Below are positions 1 through 19,591 of a DNA stretch of 64,000 bases, in pieces; the first letter of the stretch is position 1, and each line of letters opens with the position of its first letter. The translations under genes were made by a program, and so were the position numbers. Below the pieces are notes generated by a model. It did no database searches, was not told the origin of the DNA, and worked only from the letters and a program-made list of their open reading frames with translations. Origin of the DNA: Sipunculus nudus (Eukaryota; Annelida; Sipuncula; Golfingiida; Sipunculidae); contig CM049308.1 of the NCBI GenBank assembly GCA_026874595.1, forward strand, positions 12,232,001 through 12,296,000, given 5' to 3'.

Positions 1-1900
1 GAAAGTACATTTAAAATCCATTAAAGCAAACATTTTGATAGTAAATTTGTATTAAAATTCAGAAAATTCTCCATGGAAAATGAAATTTTACCAGATGTAT
101 ACGGGTAAATCTAACTTTAGGGCAAATCTATTTTTATATGATATATTATTTAAAATTATTATACGTGTATAACATGTATATTGGTTATTATTATAAATTA
201 TATTTATATATTATTTAGAAATTCTAAGTCAGTTTGTATACATAATTAATCATTGGATTGATTGTAGCGGAACGTTTAAAGATAAGTCCAGATCTCCCCC
301 CCCCCCTTTTTTTTTTTTCTCCTTTACTTCCTACGCCTCCGCACCATACCTATTAATGGCATGCCAATTATAATGCTGTCGCACATGATTTGAGCTCTGG
401 AGAACTAAAACATACGTCATAATTAATGGTTAGTGTTGTCTGACACGGACGTCACGCGGATACTCGTCTCATCTGACTTCCTTAATTAGCATATAAATGC
501 TGGTGATAATAAATCTATATATAATTAAGGCCACCAGACAAAACACCGGTGTCTCTGCTTCTTAATTACCTTGTGGCAAATTTGTCAACCTCAGCGAAAA
601 GAATTTAAAACATACAAAAGAGCTCCTACATTATGAATCGAGCTGTAATGCGAACGTGCCACGCACAAGCCTCAAAACAATTCCCTTTTCCTTGGTAACT
701 CTATGGATGTACTCAAACCAAATTCTACATTACTTTCAAATATTCGGCCATTGTGTATACATTTACAGCCCGATATATAAAGTTCTTTTCATATGTCAGA
801 CAGACCATTGTATAAGTCAATCGGTACGAAAGGTGGGGGAATTGCTATCAGCGCATTTTTCAATGACTTTATTCTGTAGAATAAAAATATGCGTGACAGA
901 AAGGTGAGATTGGTATAACTTTCTGAGTTGCAGAACTGTTTCCATAACAAAAAATGTTAAATTTGCAATTATCCGAATGTTTGATAAAATAGATCATATA
1001 ACTTCCTTGAACTGAATAATACAACTTCAGGATAAACACCAAAGAGCAACCGACTGAAAAATTGCTCCTTTTGTTATGTTGCATGAAGAAAGGCTGGTAA
1101 AAATACCCAAACATATTCAGATCCTTTCTTTATTAAAAACCCTTCCTTCGACCTATATATAAAATTTATTACAGGTCAAACTGGTCAATGGGCACAGAAT
1201 AAAAAAATCTAATTTGCATATCTTATAATTGCCTCTGAATGAATAATATATAGTAAAAGCTTAACGTAATATCCGTTTCCAACATCTGCTTGCTGCAGAG
1301 CTTTTAAACGTCCTGGGGAAACTATAGTTTATGTATGTTTGTAAGGGCGCAATTCTTTTGTGGGCTTTACTAAGAGTTTATAATTTTCTTGGATTTTTAT
1401 TTTTGCTTGCATGTAGATTCTGAATCCAACAAACATTTTGTGGAATGTTCATTTCCATTAAGATAAATTTGCATAATTACATAATTTAGATAATTCAGAT
1501 AAAAAATAATCACTTAAATAATTACAGCCAAACAAGGGCATATCTACCAGCACTTTTTTTACAGATTTTGATACAAAATATCTTGATAATAATGTGAGGG
1601 TGGTTGCTCTCTGTAAATATGAGCTCTCGTTGGTCTGATAACACTCGTTCTTGCATGTTGCTAAGAATCAAACCAACGAGAGCGGATGTCGCATGTTTAA
1701 AATTTGGGCTGGATGTACGATACAATACCACGCTCTCATTACAATTCTTTGCTGTGGGCGCACCCTGGTGCTCGTACCCAGAGATCCTTGCTATCCAAAG
1801 CAGCGGTTACACGAAAGGATGTCTGGGACGACTGCAATGTATGACCGCTGAGTGAGGAGCATGCCCATACCCCGGAGAATATATATCGCAGGAACCTAAT
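1..1900. other. Intergenic, no gene recognised
   Basis: AT-rich sequence with only short spurious open frames. The one structured item is an inverted repeat: GCTCTCGTTGGT at 1623-1634 and its perfect complement ACCAACGAGAGC at 1672-1683, separated by 37 bases. I see no splice-bounded coding exon. Confidence 0.6.
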
Positions 1901-1929
1901 ACAAGTTTTCATATAGAATTTGGAGGAGG

Positions 1930-2080
1930 ACCTGCGATAATAATAGGTTTCTAGGTCCAACTGTTACTATATATGCCGTGCTAACGAACGCCAGGACAGA
2001 CGGCAGGCCGGGCGGAAGGCGACACGCATAGACCCATCGCTCTAGCTGTGCTTGATTCAGAGTGAGCTAAGTAATAAAAA
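1930..2080 (+). repeat. Diverged 3' end of a family A-like element
   Basis: The stretch reads 'tttctaggtccaactgttac', then a GACAGACGG-type run, then CGCTCTAGCTG...GTGAGCTAAG. The order matches the 3' part of the family A elements at 7870-8018 and 8660-8806: a 'ctaggtcca..ggttac' motif, a GGAC/AGAC run, and a terminal hairpin ending GAGCTAA. It is strongly decayed. Confidence 0.5.
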
Positions 2081-3690
2081 CTTTTTAAAATTGCAAATTT
2101 GCAAACCTTTATTTAATTTATGTAACTTTGAAACCGTTGAATGTGGAAATCTTAAATAAAATATTTATTAAATCCTTGAATCCGTGTAATGATGCCTATT
2201 ATGCATGTATTTTCGTGCAGTTATAAATCATTGTCATTTTAGCGTTTAGACGTGTAGCGTCATATCATTCAGTGCAAAAATAAGGAGTAAATTGGACTTT
2301 ACTTTCTCTTAAACTGTATCAGCGTGAGCTTATATACCTAATAAACTAATAATATCCATATACAAAAAAAATGTAGCACATATAGGCCTAAAGGGATATT
2401 CCAGAAAAGGTCAAACTGGAGAAAATTTGGAAACTAAGTTTATGTATCGCTATTTCAATATTTAAAAAATCTAGAGTTACAAAGGAAATATAGAACGTCA
2501 AGTGAATGAGAAGTGCCGATATTAAAACAAATTAGCGTGTATAAGACTTATACTGTCTTCTTAGTGTGATCTAGTCATGTAATTTCCATGGTATTAATAT
2601 GTTGTATGTAATTATCAAATGCACAATAAATTATAAATTTTATAGTTTCCAATTTTCATGAATGGACTTATGATTAAAATTATTTTATTATATTATCGAA
2701 ATATTATATTGTAGATAATATAGCAGCTGATATAAAAGTTTATCTTTTTTTTAACTTGTCATCTAACGAATGTTACGGAACCTAATAACAACAGATCACG
2801 TAGTCGGGACGAGCATCAATTTTGTTATGGAGATAAAAAAAATCAGATTCTGTAACACTAGGCAGCGTAAAATGTCTTGGGGAATGAATAAAGAAGTCGG
2901 TGTTTTTTTGTTAAGAAATAATAATAATTTATTCTTAAAACAATCCAAACATTACAATACACTCAATAAATACAATTACACAGTATAACAACTGTTACAG
3001 TATAACAGTAAATCAATACAATTTCACAGTATAATAAATAAAGTGTACAGTACCAGTGTCCGGATCCAAGGCTTTTCTGGATACCACCACTGTCACAGCT
3101 CAACAAGTCCTTTAAAACTAATAATAGTAAACAGTTCAAATGGTCCAAAGTAAAGCTCTTGTAATAATCCCGAAGGCAAACTGGAGACAGTCCCACTAAA
3201 TCTGCAAAGAGTTCGTAGAATCTCTGACAATACTGCAATAATCGGATAGGTCCAAAACTGACTCACACTCTTCCGTGTCCGCTGGAATTTTTCTCTCTCT
3301 TCCCGCCTCTAAACACAGCCCCTAATTTATAGGTTCTCATCCCAAAGCCTAGAAACTTCTATTACACGAACAATCCAAAGAACACAACAATACATAATAC
3401 ACACGCGCCCAAAGGGGTTCCAGTCCAAAAAGATTAATGAGGAGACCAACGAGAAAATCTTAAAAGAGTCAGTAGGAAGGCGGGGGGGGGGGGGGGGGGT
3501 TCTAGTTGGCGGAAATTGGTTCAAACCCCTTTAAAAAGATTGCGGCGCATGAAAAGGGGGAGGGGGTTCCTGAGAGTATTTCAAGTACATTTTGTAGCGG
3601 TTAAAATTACACTGAGGCCGTTGGTGAAAATTAAAATTTGACAGTAATTCTTAAAACATAAAAATATCAGTTATGTTATCAACAAGTTTC
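2081..3690. other. Intergenic, unidentified AT-rich sequence
   Basis: No coding exon is recognised. A G run of 18 lies at 3482-3499. The block 2930-3400 has several CAGTATAA repeats and looks like an old repeat copy that I could not assign. Confidence 0.5.
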
Positions 3691-3699
3691 ATTCCTGTA

Positions 3700-6600
3700 C
3701 ACTTACATCATTTCAGGTGTCCATGAAGACGGCCCAAGACTGTATATTGCATTGGAACATTCTACGTATGGCAGATACAATATATACCCATCTGATTTTT
3801 AGGTTCTAAAAATTATTCTCTCGGCACAAAGTTCACAAAATATAGGTCAACATGACCTTATTTCAGGTTTCCATGCAGATTTACCCAGGACCTGCCTGAA
3901 TGTCATGTATGAAGATTGTGGGCCTAGCAGACTTGGAGTACATCCATGCAGTTACCAAGGCAAAAGGCTGACTGACACGGTGCTCAAAATTTAGGTTTTT
4001 AGCCTGTAGTTCACCAAATACTGGACCTCATGACCTAATTTCAGGTTTCCAAGGAGATTGGCCAAGACCCTCTCGGGATGTGCAGTTAGAAGTTTCTAGG
4101 TCTAACGGTTACGATTTGTGCCCTGATAACATAGGGACTGCTTCATCTGAAGGTCTAAAAAATGCCACGTCTTCAGGAAATCATGAAACACTGCATGATC
4201 AATATGCATGGAAAGAAACATGGCAATTAATGCATTAGTTATTCAGACACTGGAGCTTTTTTATCAAATTTTTAATTATTCATGGGGGTATTTTCGAGCC
4301 CCATAGCCTCGGAGGATGCAGGTCACAGTGGCCTAATTTCTGGTTTCTAATAAGGTTTTTTATGGACCTCCATGGGTGTAACGTCAGAATATTCTAGGCC
4401 TAGCACTTGTGCACCGTCTGACTGACTGGGTGCTTAAAATCATGTTTTTAGCCCTTAGCTCGCAAAATGTAAGTCATCATGACCTAATTCCAGGTTTCAA
4501 AGGAGATTTGCCAAGAACCTCCCTAGATGTACAGGCAGAAGTATCTAGGTCAAACCATTACAATATGAGCCCAGATAACCGACGGACTGATTCATCTGAA
4601 GGTTTCAAAAATAGAGAAAAAATGCTTTAAAATTAGAAAAAAATACAGTTGGCGCCACCAGTCTTCAGGAAATGATAAAACATCCATGAACAATATGCAT
4701 GGAAAGAATCATGGCAATCAATGCATTAGTTATTCAGACACTGGAGCTTTTTTATCAAATTTTTAATTATTCATGGGGGTATTTTCGAGCCCCATAGCCT
4801 CGGAGGATACAGGTCACAGTGGCCTAATTTCTGGTTTCTAATCAGGTTTTTTATGGACCTACATGGGTGTAACGTCAGAAGATTCTAGGCCTATATAGCG
4901 GATACACTTTGTGCACCGTCTGACTGGGTGCTTAAAATCATGTTTTTACCCTTAGCCCGCAAAATGTAGGTCATCATGACCTAATTTCAGGTTTTAAAGG
5001 AGATTTGCCAAGAACCTCCCTAGATGTACAGATTGAAGTATCTAGGTCTAACCATTACAATATGAGCCCAGATAACCGACGGACTGATTCATCTGAAGGT
5101 ATCAACAAGTGACCCATGGGTCATGACGCTCAGCTGACTAGAGGAAGATTTGTTAAAGGAAATTTTATCATCTGAATTGTAGTATATACCCATTCAACTG
5201 AAGCATCAAACAGATAAACCAACAGGCCAAGATTGTGTCTTTATTTATATATCTCAAAAATAGAGAAAAAATGTGTAAACTTTAAAAAAAAATACAAGTG
5301 GCTCCACCAGTCTGCAGAAACTAATAAAAACACATGGTCAATATCCATGCAAAGAATCATGGTGATCTCTGCATTAGTTGTTTAGATACTTCAGCTTTTG
5401 TATCAAATTTTCCATTATTCTGAGGGATACTTCTGAGTCCTATAGCTTGAAGGATATGGGTAACAGAGACCTAATTTCAGGTTTCCACAGACACTTTTTA
5501 TGGGCCTCCTTGCATTACAAGAATGAAGCATCTAGGTCCAGTTGTTACGATTTGTACCCTGTTGACAGATAACTACATCTTTAAAGGTCTAAAAAAATAG
5601 AGAAAAAAAAATCATAAAAATTTGACAAAAATAGCAGTGGCGCACCCAGTCTGCAAAAACTGATGGAATACCTCATGATCAATATGTATGCCAAAATCAT
5701 GAACATCAGTGTTGTAGTTATTGAGATTCTGCAGTTTTTGTATCAAATTTTTCATTAGTCTGGGGGGTATTTTGGAGCCATATAGCTTAAAGGATAATGG
5801 TAACAGAGACCTCATTTCAGGTTTCCATGGAGACTTTTCATGGGTCTCCCTGTGTGTCAAGAATGAAGCTTCTAGGTCCAGCAGTTACGATTTGTACCCT
5901 GTTGACAGATAACTACATCCTTAAAGATCTCAAAAATAGAGGAGAAAAAAATTGTAAAAATTTGAAAAAATACAGGAGGCGCCAGGAGTCTGCAGGAACT
6001 GATGGAACACCTCTTGATCAATATGTATGCCAAAAAACATGACCATTAGTGTTGTAGCTATTGAGATGTTGCAGTTTTTTTTATCAAATTTTCCATTATT
6101 CTGGGGGGATGGGGGTAATTGGGAGCCCCACAGCTCAAAGGATATGGGTAACAGAGACCTTATTTCTGGTTTCCATGGAGACTTTTCATAGGTCTCTCAA
6201 TGTGTCAAGAATGAAGATTCTAGGTCCAGTCTTTACGATTTTTGCCCTGTTAACAGATGTTCATATTTTTAAAGGTCTCAAAAATAGAGAAAATAATTGG
6301 TAAAAAAATCGAAAAATACAGGTGGCGCCACCAGTCTGCAGGAACTGATGAAACATCTCATGATCAATGTGTATGCCAAAAATCATGACCATCAGTGATG
6401 TAGTTAATGAGATATTGAATTTTTTGTATGAAATTTTCTACTATTCTGGGGGGTACTTTTGGGCCCCATAGCTCAAAGGATATAGGTAACAGAGACCTAA
6501 TTTCTGGTTTCCAAAGAGACTTTTCATAGGTCTCTCAGAATGTCAAGAATGAAGATTCTAGGTCCAGTTGTTACGATTTGTACCCTGTTGACAGATAACT

Positions 6601-8808
6601 ACATCCTTAAAGGTCTCAAAAATAGAGGAGAAAAAAATTGAAAAAAAATACAGGAGGCGCCAAGAGTCTGCAGGAACTGATGGAAGACCTCTTGATCAAA
6701 TTGTATGCCAAAAATCATGACCATCAGTGTTGTAGTTATTGAGATGTTGCAGTTTTTTTTTATCAAATTTTCAATTATCCTGGGGGGATGAGGGTAATTG
6801 GGAGCCCCACTGCTCGAAGGATATGGGTAACAGAGACCTTATTTCTGGTTTCCATGGAGACTTTTCATAGGTCTCTCAGTGTGTCAAGAATGAAGATTCT
6901 AGGTCCAGTTTTTACGATTTGTGCCCTGTTAACAGATGTTCATGTTTTTAAAGGTCTCAAAAATAGAGAAAATAATTCGTAAAAAAATCGAAAAATACAG
7001 GTGGCGCCACCAGTCTGAAGAAACTGATGAAACACCTCATGATCAATATGTATGCCAAAAATCATGACCATCAGTGATGTAGTTAATGAGATATTGAATT
7101 TTTTGTATGAATTTTTTTACTATTCTGGGGGGGTACTTTTGGGCCCCATAGCTCAAAGGATACGGGTAACAGAGACCTAATTTCTGGATTCCATGGAGAC
7201 TTTTCATAGGTCGCTCAGAATGTCAAGAATGAAGATTCTAGGTCCAGTCTTTACGATTTGTGCACTGTTAACAGATGTTCCCATTTTGTAAGGTCTCAAA
7301 AAAAGAGAAAACAGTTCGTAAAAAATCGAAAAATACAGGTGGCGCCACCAGTCTGCAGAAACTGATGAAACATCTCATGATCAATGTGTATGCCAAAAAT
7401 CATGACCATCAGTGATGTAGTTAATGAGATATTGAAGTTTTTGTATGAAATTTTCTACTATTCTGGGGGGTACTTTTGGGCCCGAAAGCTCAAAGGATAT
7501 GGGTAACAGAGACCTAATTTCTGGTTTCCATGGAGACTTTTCATAGATCTCTCAGTATGTCAAGAATGAAGATTCTAGGTCCAGTCTTTACGATTTGTGC
7601 CCTGTTAACATATGTTCACATTTTTTAAGGTCTCAAAAATAGAGAAAAAAATTCGTAAAAAAGTCTGCAGGAACTGATGGAACGTCTCATGATCAATATG
7701 TATGCCAAAAATCATGACCATCATTGGTGTAGTTAATGAGATATTGAAGTTTTTGTATGAAATTTTTTACTTTTCTGGGGGGGACTTTTGGGCCCCATAG
7801 CTCGAAGGATATGGGTAACAGAGACCTCATTTCTGGTTTTTCAAGGAGATTTTTCATGGACCTCTCAGAATGTCAAGTTACAAGTTTTTGGTCCAGTGGT
7901 TACGATTTGTGCCAGGTTAACGGACGGACGAACGGACAGACGGACAGACAGACAGACAGACGGACGACGGACAAAGGGTGATCGCTATAGCTCAGATGAC
8001 TTACAGTCAGCTGAGCTAAAAATAGAGAAAAAAATGCTTAAACATTAGAAAAAAATACAGTTGGTGCTTGAAAACTTGAATAAAATCTACAGTTTTTGAT
8101 CAACTGGTTTCAAATTTTTGGTGTTAACAGTTGAAATGGTAACAAAAACATGCTTTGAAAATTAAATCCTCAGCAGTTACAGGGGGAAAACGTGCCATGA
8201 TCGAACTTGGGCAAAATTTAAGGTACCAATTTTATATTCTTGCCAATATTTAAAAAAAAATTAACAGATTTTGATCTAATTTATGGTATACAACTAAATT
8301 TTTTATCAATTAAAGTTGTATTACTGAAAAAAAGTCCCTACCTTTAACAGTTTTGGTCTTAAGTGACCAAATATCTTTCCTGATTTTTTTACAAAGTCCA
8401 TTATGTTTGGGCCCATAACTTTTTTAAATTAATTAATACTGACTTAATTTCTAGCATGTACATAGGAACTATATAGAGAAATATTTATGGTAAATCTGAA
8501 GAAAACCAGATGAGTGGTTTTCATATTAGGCAGTCCTGAAGTGTGAAAATAGATTTCTAATAAAAAAATTGAAGTTTTTCCCTAATATCTCGAAGGAACG
8601 AAGTCCTATTGACCCAATTTTCGGCAAGATTTTGGGGACATCTAACTGTCTGCTGAATTTCAGATTCGTAGGTCCAATGGTGTCGAAACGTGCCAGTCTT
8701 ACGGACGGACATCCGGACGGACGGACGGACAGACAGACAGACAGACGGACGGACGACGGACAATGGACCACGACTATAGCTCAGATGACTTATAATCAGC
8801 TGAGCTAA
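3700..8808 (+). mobile_element. Family A outer element (older copy, split by a younger copy)
   Basis: Degenerate tandem units of about 300-350 bp run from about 3700 to 5100, with motifs such as 'ctaatttcaggtttcc', 'tctaggtc' and 'ggcgccaccagtct'. Sequence resumes at 8018 with 'aaaaatagagaaaaaa', the same text that follows 'catctgaaggt' inside a neighbouring unit (4590-4620). The block 5104-8018 is therefore an insertion. The right end has a GGAC/AGAC run (8700-8760) and an imperfect hairpin at 8778-8806 (AGCTCAGATGACT / AATCAGCTGAGCT) followed by AAAA. The left end is not defined. Best classed as a non-autonomous Helitron/Helentron-like element; no transposase is present. Confidence 0.6.
5104..8018 (+). 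mobile_element. Family A inner element, full length, about 2.9 kb
   Basis: The 5' end is AACAAGTGACCCATGGGTCA, which contains the palindrome TGACCCATGGGTCA, followed by GCTCAGCTGAC. The body is about seven tandem units of ~330-350 bp. The GGCGCC site recurs near 6321, 6653, 7000 and 7339. Near the 3' end a GGAC/AGAC tract (7920-7972) precedes a hairpin at 7989-8017 (AGCTCAGATGACT, 3-base loop, AGTCAGCTGAGCT). The 5' GCTCAGCTGAC and 3' GTCAGCTGAGC are perfect subterminal inverted repeats. Subterminal repeats, tandem core, microsatellite and 3' hairpin together are typical of Helentron-associated interspersed elements. The short open frames here are not genes. Confidence 0.7.
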
Positions 8809-9278
8809 AAACGCGACGGTAGTTCTTTTGATTAAATCGTTCAATTTCTGTTATTTTAATACACAAAGGGGGGGGGGTGTCAAAATATTACTGTTGAATT
8901 TACGACTGTTTAGTTTGTGAGTGGATCGAACATTTTTTTCGGACCTTGTTGAATTTAAGAAAATATTACATGAATCGAGGGCCATATTCCGAGATTGTGG
9001 GATTTGTAGAAAACATTATATTACACGGATTATTAAATAAACAAATAGGGAAACCCAAACGCAATAAACCCAAAGCATTTCCTGAGATAATATTTTTTAC
9101 CTTTATTACATGTGACTGAAAATTATATCATTTATAAAGTTAAAGAGGTGGCACGGACTCTTTACAGTCCAAAGCTTAACTTACTGAAGGAAGACCTGCC
9201 TTGCACTGTGTTACTCTTCCAAAACTAAACCTTACAATTACACAATAGGCGCCAGCACTGGTCATTAACATATAAGAG

Positions 9279-9326
9279 TGAGAGAGAGAGAGAGGGAGAG
9301 AAAGAGAGAGAGAGAGGGGGGGGGAG
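9279..9326. repeat. (GA)n simple repeat with G run
   Basis: Repeated GAGAGA interrupted by GGGAG and ending in a run of ten G. Confidence 0.85.
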
Positions 9327-10318
9327 GTAATATTATCATTAATTTCAGAGAAAAGCAGCAAGGCTAGGTGAGGTTCTAACCTTTGACCCCAGTTATGTTA
9401 TAAACTTAAGAAATACACGTGCATGTACATGGTTCAGTAGCCTGCTCTTTAAATAATTCTTTACTAATCTTACTAAACAGAATATATTAAACATTTTTCT
9501 CTTTGTGATAACTGTTGATTTTAACAACTTAAATTAACAATTTATGTTAACATACAATATACATTATATTAATGAAACATATCCCTGTGGGTCAATATTG
9601 ACAAACACCAAAGCTAAATATTCAGATACTAGAGTGTTATCATAAACATATTAGTTGATATACATATGTTGGACAGCTGCTATAACAGAACAGACCTGGG
9701 GAACATGCAAACACAATATATTGACGTGGGAACTTAATTAGTTTGATATGTTATATTTCTTCGAACAAGAATATAGAGTATTATTACTAGCCTGATTCTA
9801 ACCCAAACCTTCAAGCACTTGAGTCAAACTATCGCCATTATTTTTATTAGTGACAGTTGAGCCAACCCAAGACCTTGACACTCGTGTGATTACTGAAACA
9901 GTTCTATACATGGGTGTAACTTTTATTAAAGATGTTGCTATAAATAGAGAAAATACTGTAATGAAAATTCATCAAGATATAGGATACTGAACAAATGTGT
10001 TTCTTTTAGAATTCAAGATAAATATATGTATTATGTGTGTGTTTTATATTGCATCCCAACACTCTTATCGAACCCTGGCAGGTTTACTTCTCCCAGTTTC
10101 TCCCAATTATTTCCTGGGGTACTAAAACATGGATGTTACAGGCCAGGTGATGGAGGTCAAGTAAGAGACTTCACACATAACATGTATGACATGTATGATA
10201 CACTGGAAGGTCGGCTTGATGTTAAGTATTCCTCATACATCATTTCTTTAAATGTTGATTCACCAGTTAGAACGGCTTAAAGATATATAACTTCACAAGG
10301 TCGGTCAATGAGTACACA

Positions 10319-10400
10319 TTTGTGTGTGTTTGTATGTGTGTGTGTGTATGTGTGTGTGTGTATATGTGTGTGTGATGGGGGGGGGGGGGCGGGGGGGGAT
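10319..10400. repeat. (TG)n simple repeat followed by G run
   Basis: Interrupted TGTGTG from 10319 to about 10374, then two long G tracts separated by a single C. Confidence 0.85.
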
Positions 10401-11267
10401 TAAAAAGTAAGCCAAGCATGAAAATAACTGCTTCTTCATATATTTACCATCCAGTGATGTACATATAATGAATTCTCTGCATCATATGTTACAAAGTGAG
10501 CCCACCTAAACTGTTTTACTGAACTTTGGGAAAGTTTGCATCTCCTTTCATACAAAAGAAATACTGAGAGCACAACCCAGTAAAATAACTGTATCAGTAA
10601 AATCATAAACAAAATAGTGTTTTATTTTTTCATATACTAAAATGTACCCAAAGTTCTATGTAGATAACTTTTTGCCCATGTCACTGGAGTTACGATCAAT
10701 CGCTGAATTAAAACATAAAAGAATTAACATTTATGGCACAAAAACAATACAAGGTTTATGAAGCTTGTTTAAGTTAGAAAAATGGCCATACTGTATTGTT
10801 AATCACTTTAAAGTTTCCTTATTTTGCTCGAAATTACAGCAAACTGGCAAGAATATTAAAGGGAACAAATTTATTGAGGACTTAAATTAAAATAATGACT
10901 GAAAAATTTACTTTAATTTATATCTCCAAACTGAGTAATGCATATGCAATATATGAAAATATATGTATTTTGAGGACCGCTAGTAGTAAGACATTCAGTT
11001 CATTTAACATGCACCCTGCATATAGATGAACTTCATAATAAATATCACAGTTGTCTCCTTTTTAGAAACCGTTGTCAGACAATACCACATGAAATGAATC
11101 ACATACACCTTTCCACACAAACAAGATTAAAGGATATACAGCTGACATGGAAAATAATTTTAAAGTCCAGTCACTTTGGCAGAGAGTTATGGGACTGTTG
11201 AATCATTTTCCTATTTGGTAATGAAATGTCCATGGTTCTTTCAGGTACTGTATACAGATGGTATTCA

Positions 11268-11525
11268 CCTTGACACTTAATGTTGACCTTGACAAAGGGT
11301 CAAGGTCTTGGAGATTTCAGTTAAACCTTGATGCTGGGTCAAGGTCATAGATGCAAATGTTGACCTTGACAGTCTTCATAGGTCTTCAAGATGTTAGTTT
11401 CATGATCATACAGATGTAAATATTGATCTTAACATTGGATCAAGGCCATGGATATGCTAGTATTCACCTTGACTTTGGGTCAAGGTCACCAGATGTCAGT
11501 TGTCACCTTGACACAAGGTCAGACT
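11268..11525. repeat. Short-period repeat rich in TCAAGGTCA / TGACCTTGA
   Basis: Degenerate copies of 'ccttgac..gggtcaaggtc'. TCAAGGTCA is seen at 11339-11347 and 11480-11488, and its complement TGACCTTGA at 11284-11292 and 11361-11369, with further near matches. This 9-mer is the known extended half-site of NR5A/ERR-type nuclear receptors. The block starts about 150 bases beyond the STX5 stop. It may be only a decayed tandem repeat. Confidence 0.6.
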
Positions 11526-11678
11526 CATTGCTGTCCGATCCAATCATCCAGACAGTTGGTTGATGATGTGAAGAGTATCTGTAAATTTCAAAATTTCAAT
11601 GTTGTTTCCACACCTGAATATTTCCTGTTGGACCACGTGCATGTAGAGAGTGAATGAAGATCAGATTTGAAGACACTA

Positions 11679-18846
<7,168 letters not shown>

Positions 18847-18866
<20 letters not shown>

Positions 18867-18888
18867 CAGAAAACATAGGCTGGGACAT
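18847..18888 (-). promoter_or_regulatory. Upstream ORF overlapping the STX5 start codon
   Basis: On the minus strand, ATG at 18888-18886 opens a 13-codon frame. It contains a second ATG at 18876-18874 and ends with TAG at 18849-18847. It is out of frame with the STX5 ATG at 18866-18864 and runs past it. Both upstream ATGs have C at -3 and T at +4, a weak context. The next ATG in exon 1 is Met64 of STX5 at 18677-18675, with G at -3. Confidence 0.6.
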
Positions 18889-18912
18889 GTGTAGAACCCC
18901 TCACTCCCTTAC
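18867..18912 (-). other. STX5 5' leader segment and probable leader acceptor
   Basis: On the minus strand, TTTTGCAG lies just before 18912, giving a plausible 3' splice site 46 bases upstream of the start codon. This would join the coding exon to a distant non-coding exon. Confidence 0.5.
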
Positions 18913-19500
18913 CTGCAAAACATGTAAAACAGTAAAGTAATATTCAAGCATATTTTGGCACGGGATGTGATAATAAATTAAAAATTGGAAAATTAAGATT
19001 CAGATTTGAGAATTTTACACATACTTCAAATGATCCTGACTAAATATTTCCATTAGTTACTTGTGATTTATTTAAACATAAAGTTTGGCGGATACAATTA
19101 ATAACAGGTCTGAAACTGAGTGACAACTGTAAGTTCTGTTCTTACATTCTTTGAACAAACAGGAATTACACATATGAATTTAATAGGTAAATTTCCTTTG
19201 ATGGACCTATCAATTTTAAGACATAATATGAATGATGCTCATTACTTTATGTTAACCATTATAGAAATGGAATCAATATTTACAAGTCTCCCAAGGGATG
19301 GTGGATTTTACTTTCACTACCATATGGTTTGATCATTCCAGTAGAGACCAAAGAGGTGTAAAAAAAATCATTTTTATTTTGTATTAAAATTTGTAACCAG
19401 AAAGCGATATTATGTCCTTTTGTAAAGTATAAAGAAAAAATACTTGTATATTCATGAATGTTCACTGTGAAATAAATGCCCTGTCAACGTAAATTTACAT

Positions 19501-19591
19501 CAGGGTGGAAAAAAACCTGTTTTTTACATGACTTTAATTAATGTTTATTACCAGTGTAAATAATGTTAGTGTAAAAAACTTGCCAACCCTG
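19501..19591. mobile_element. Short MITE-like remnant
   Basis: Left end CAGGGTGGAAAAAAACC and right end AACTTGCCAACCCTG form a loose inverted repeat of the CAGGGTTGG type seen in hAT-related MITEs. No clear 8-bp target duplication was found. Confidence 0.3.

Larger units (their letters stand above)
8809..11267. other. Intergenic region 3' of STX5
   Basis: No coding exon is recognised. It contains a G run at 8868-8877, a GA/G simple repeat (9279-9326) and a GT/G simple repeat (10319-10400). Confidence 0.55.

Noticed and set aside
5378-8048. Series of short similar open frames with shared peptides such as GNRDLISGF
   Set aside because: They are the same family A tandem unit read repeatedly. 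Frames break in every copy and no start or domain is conserved.
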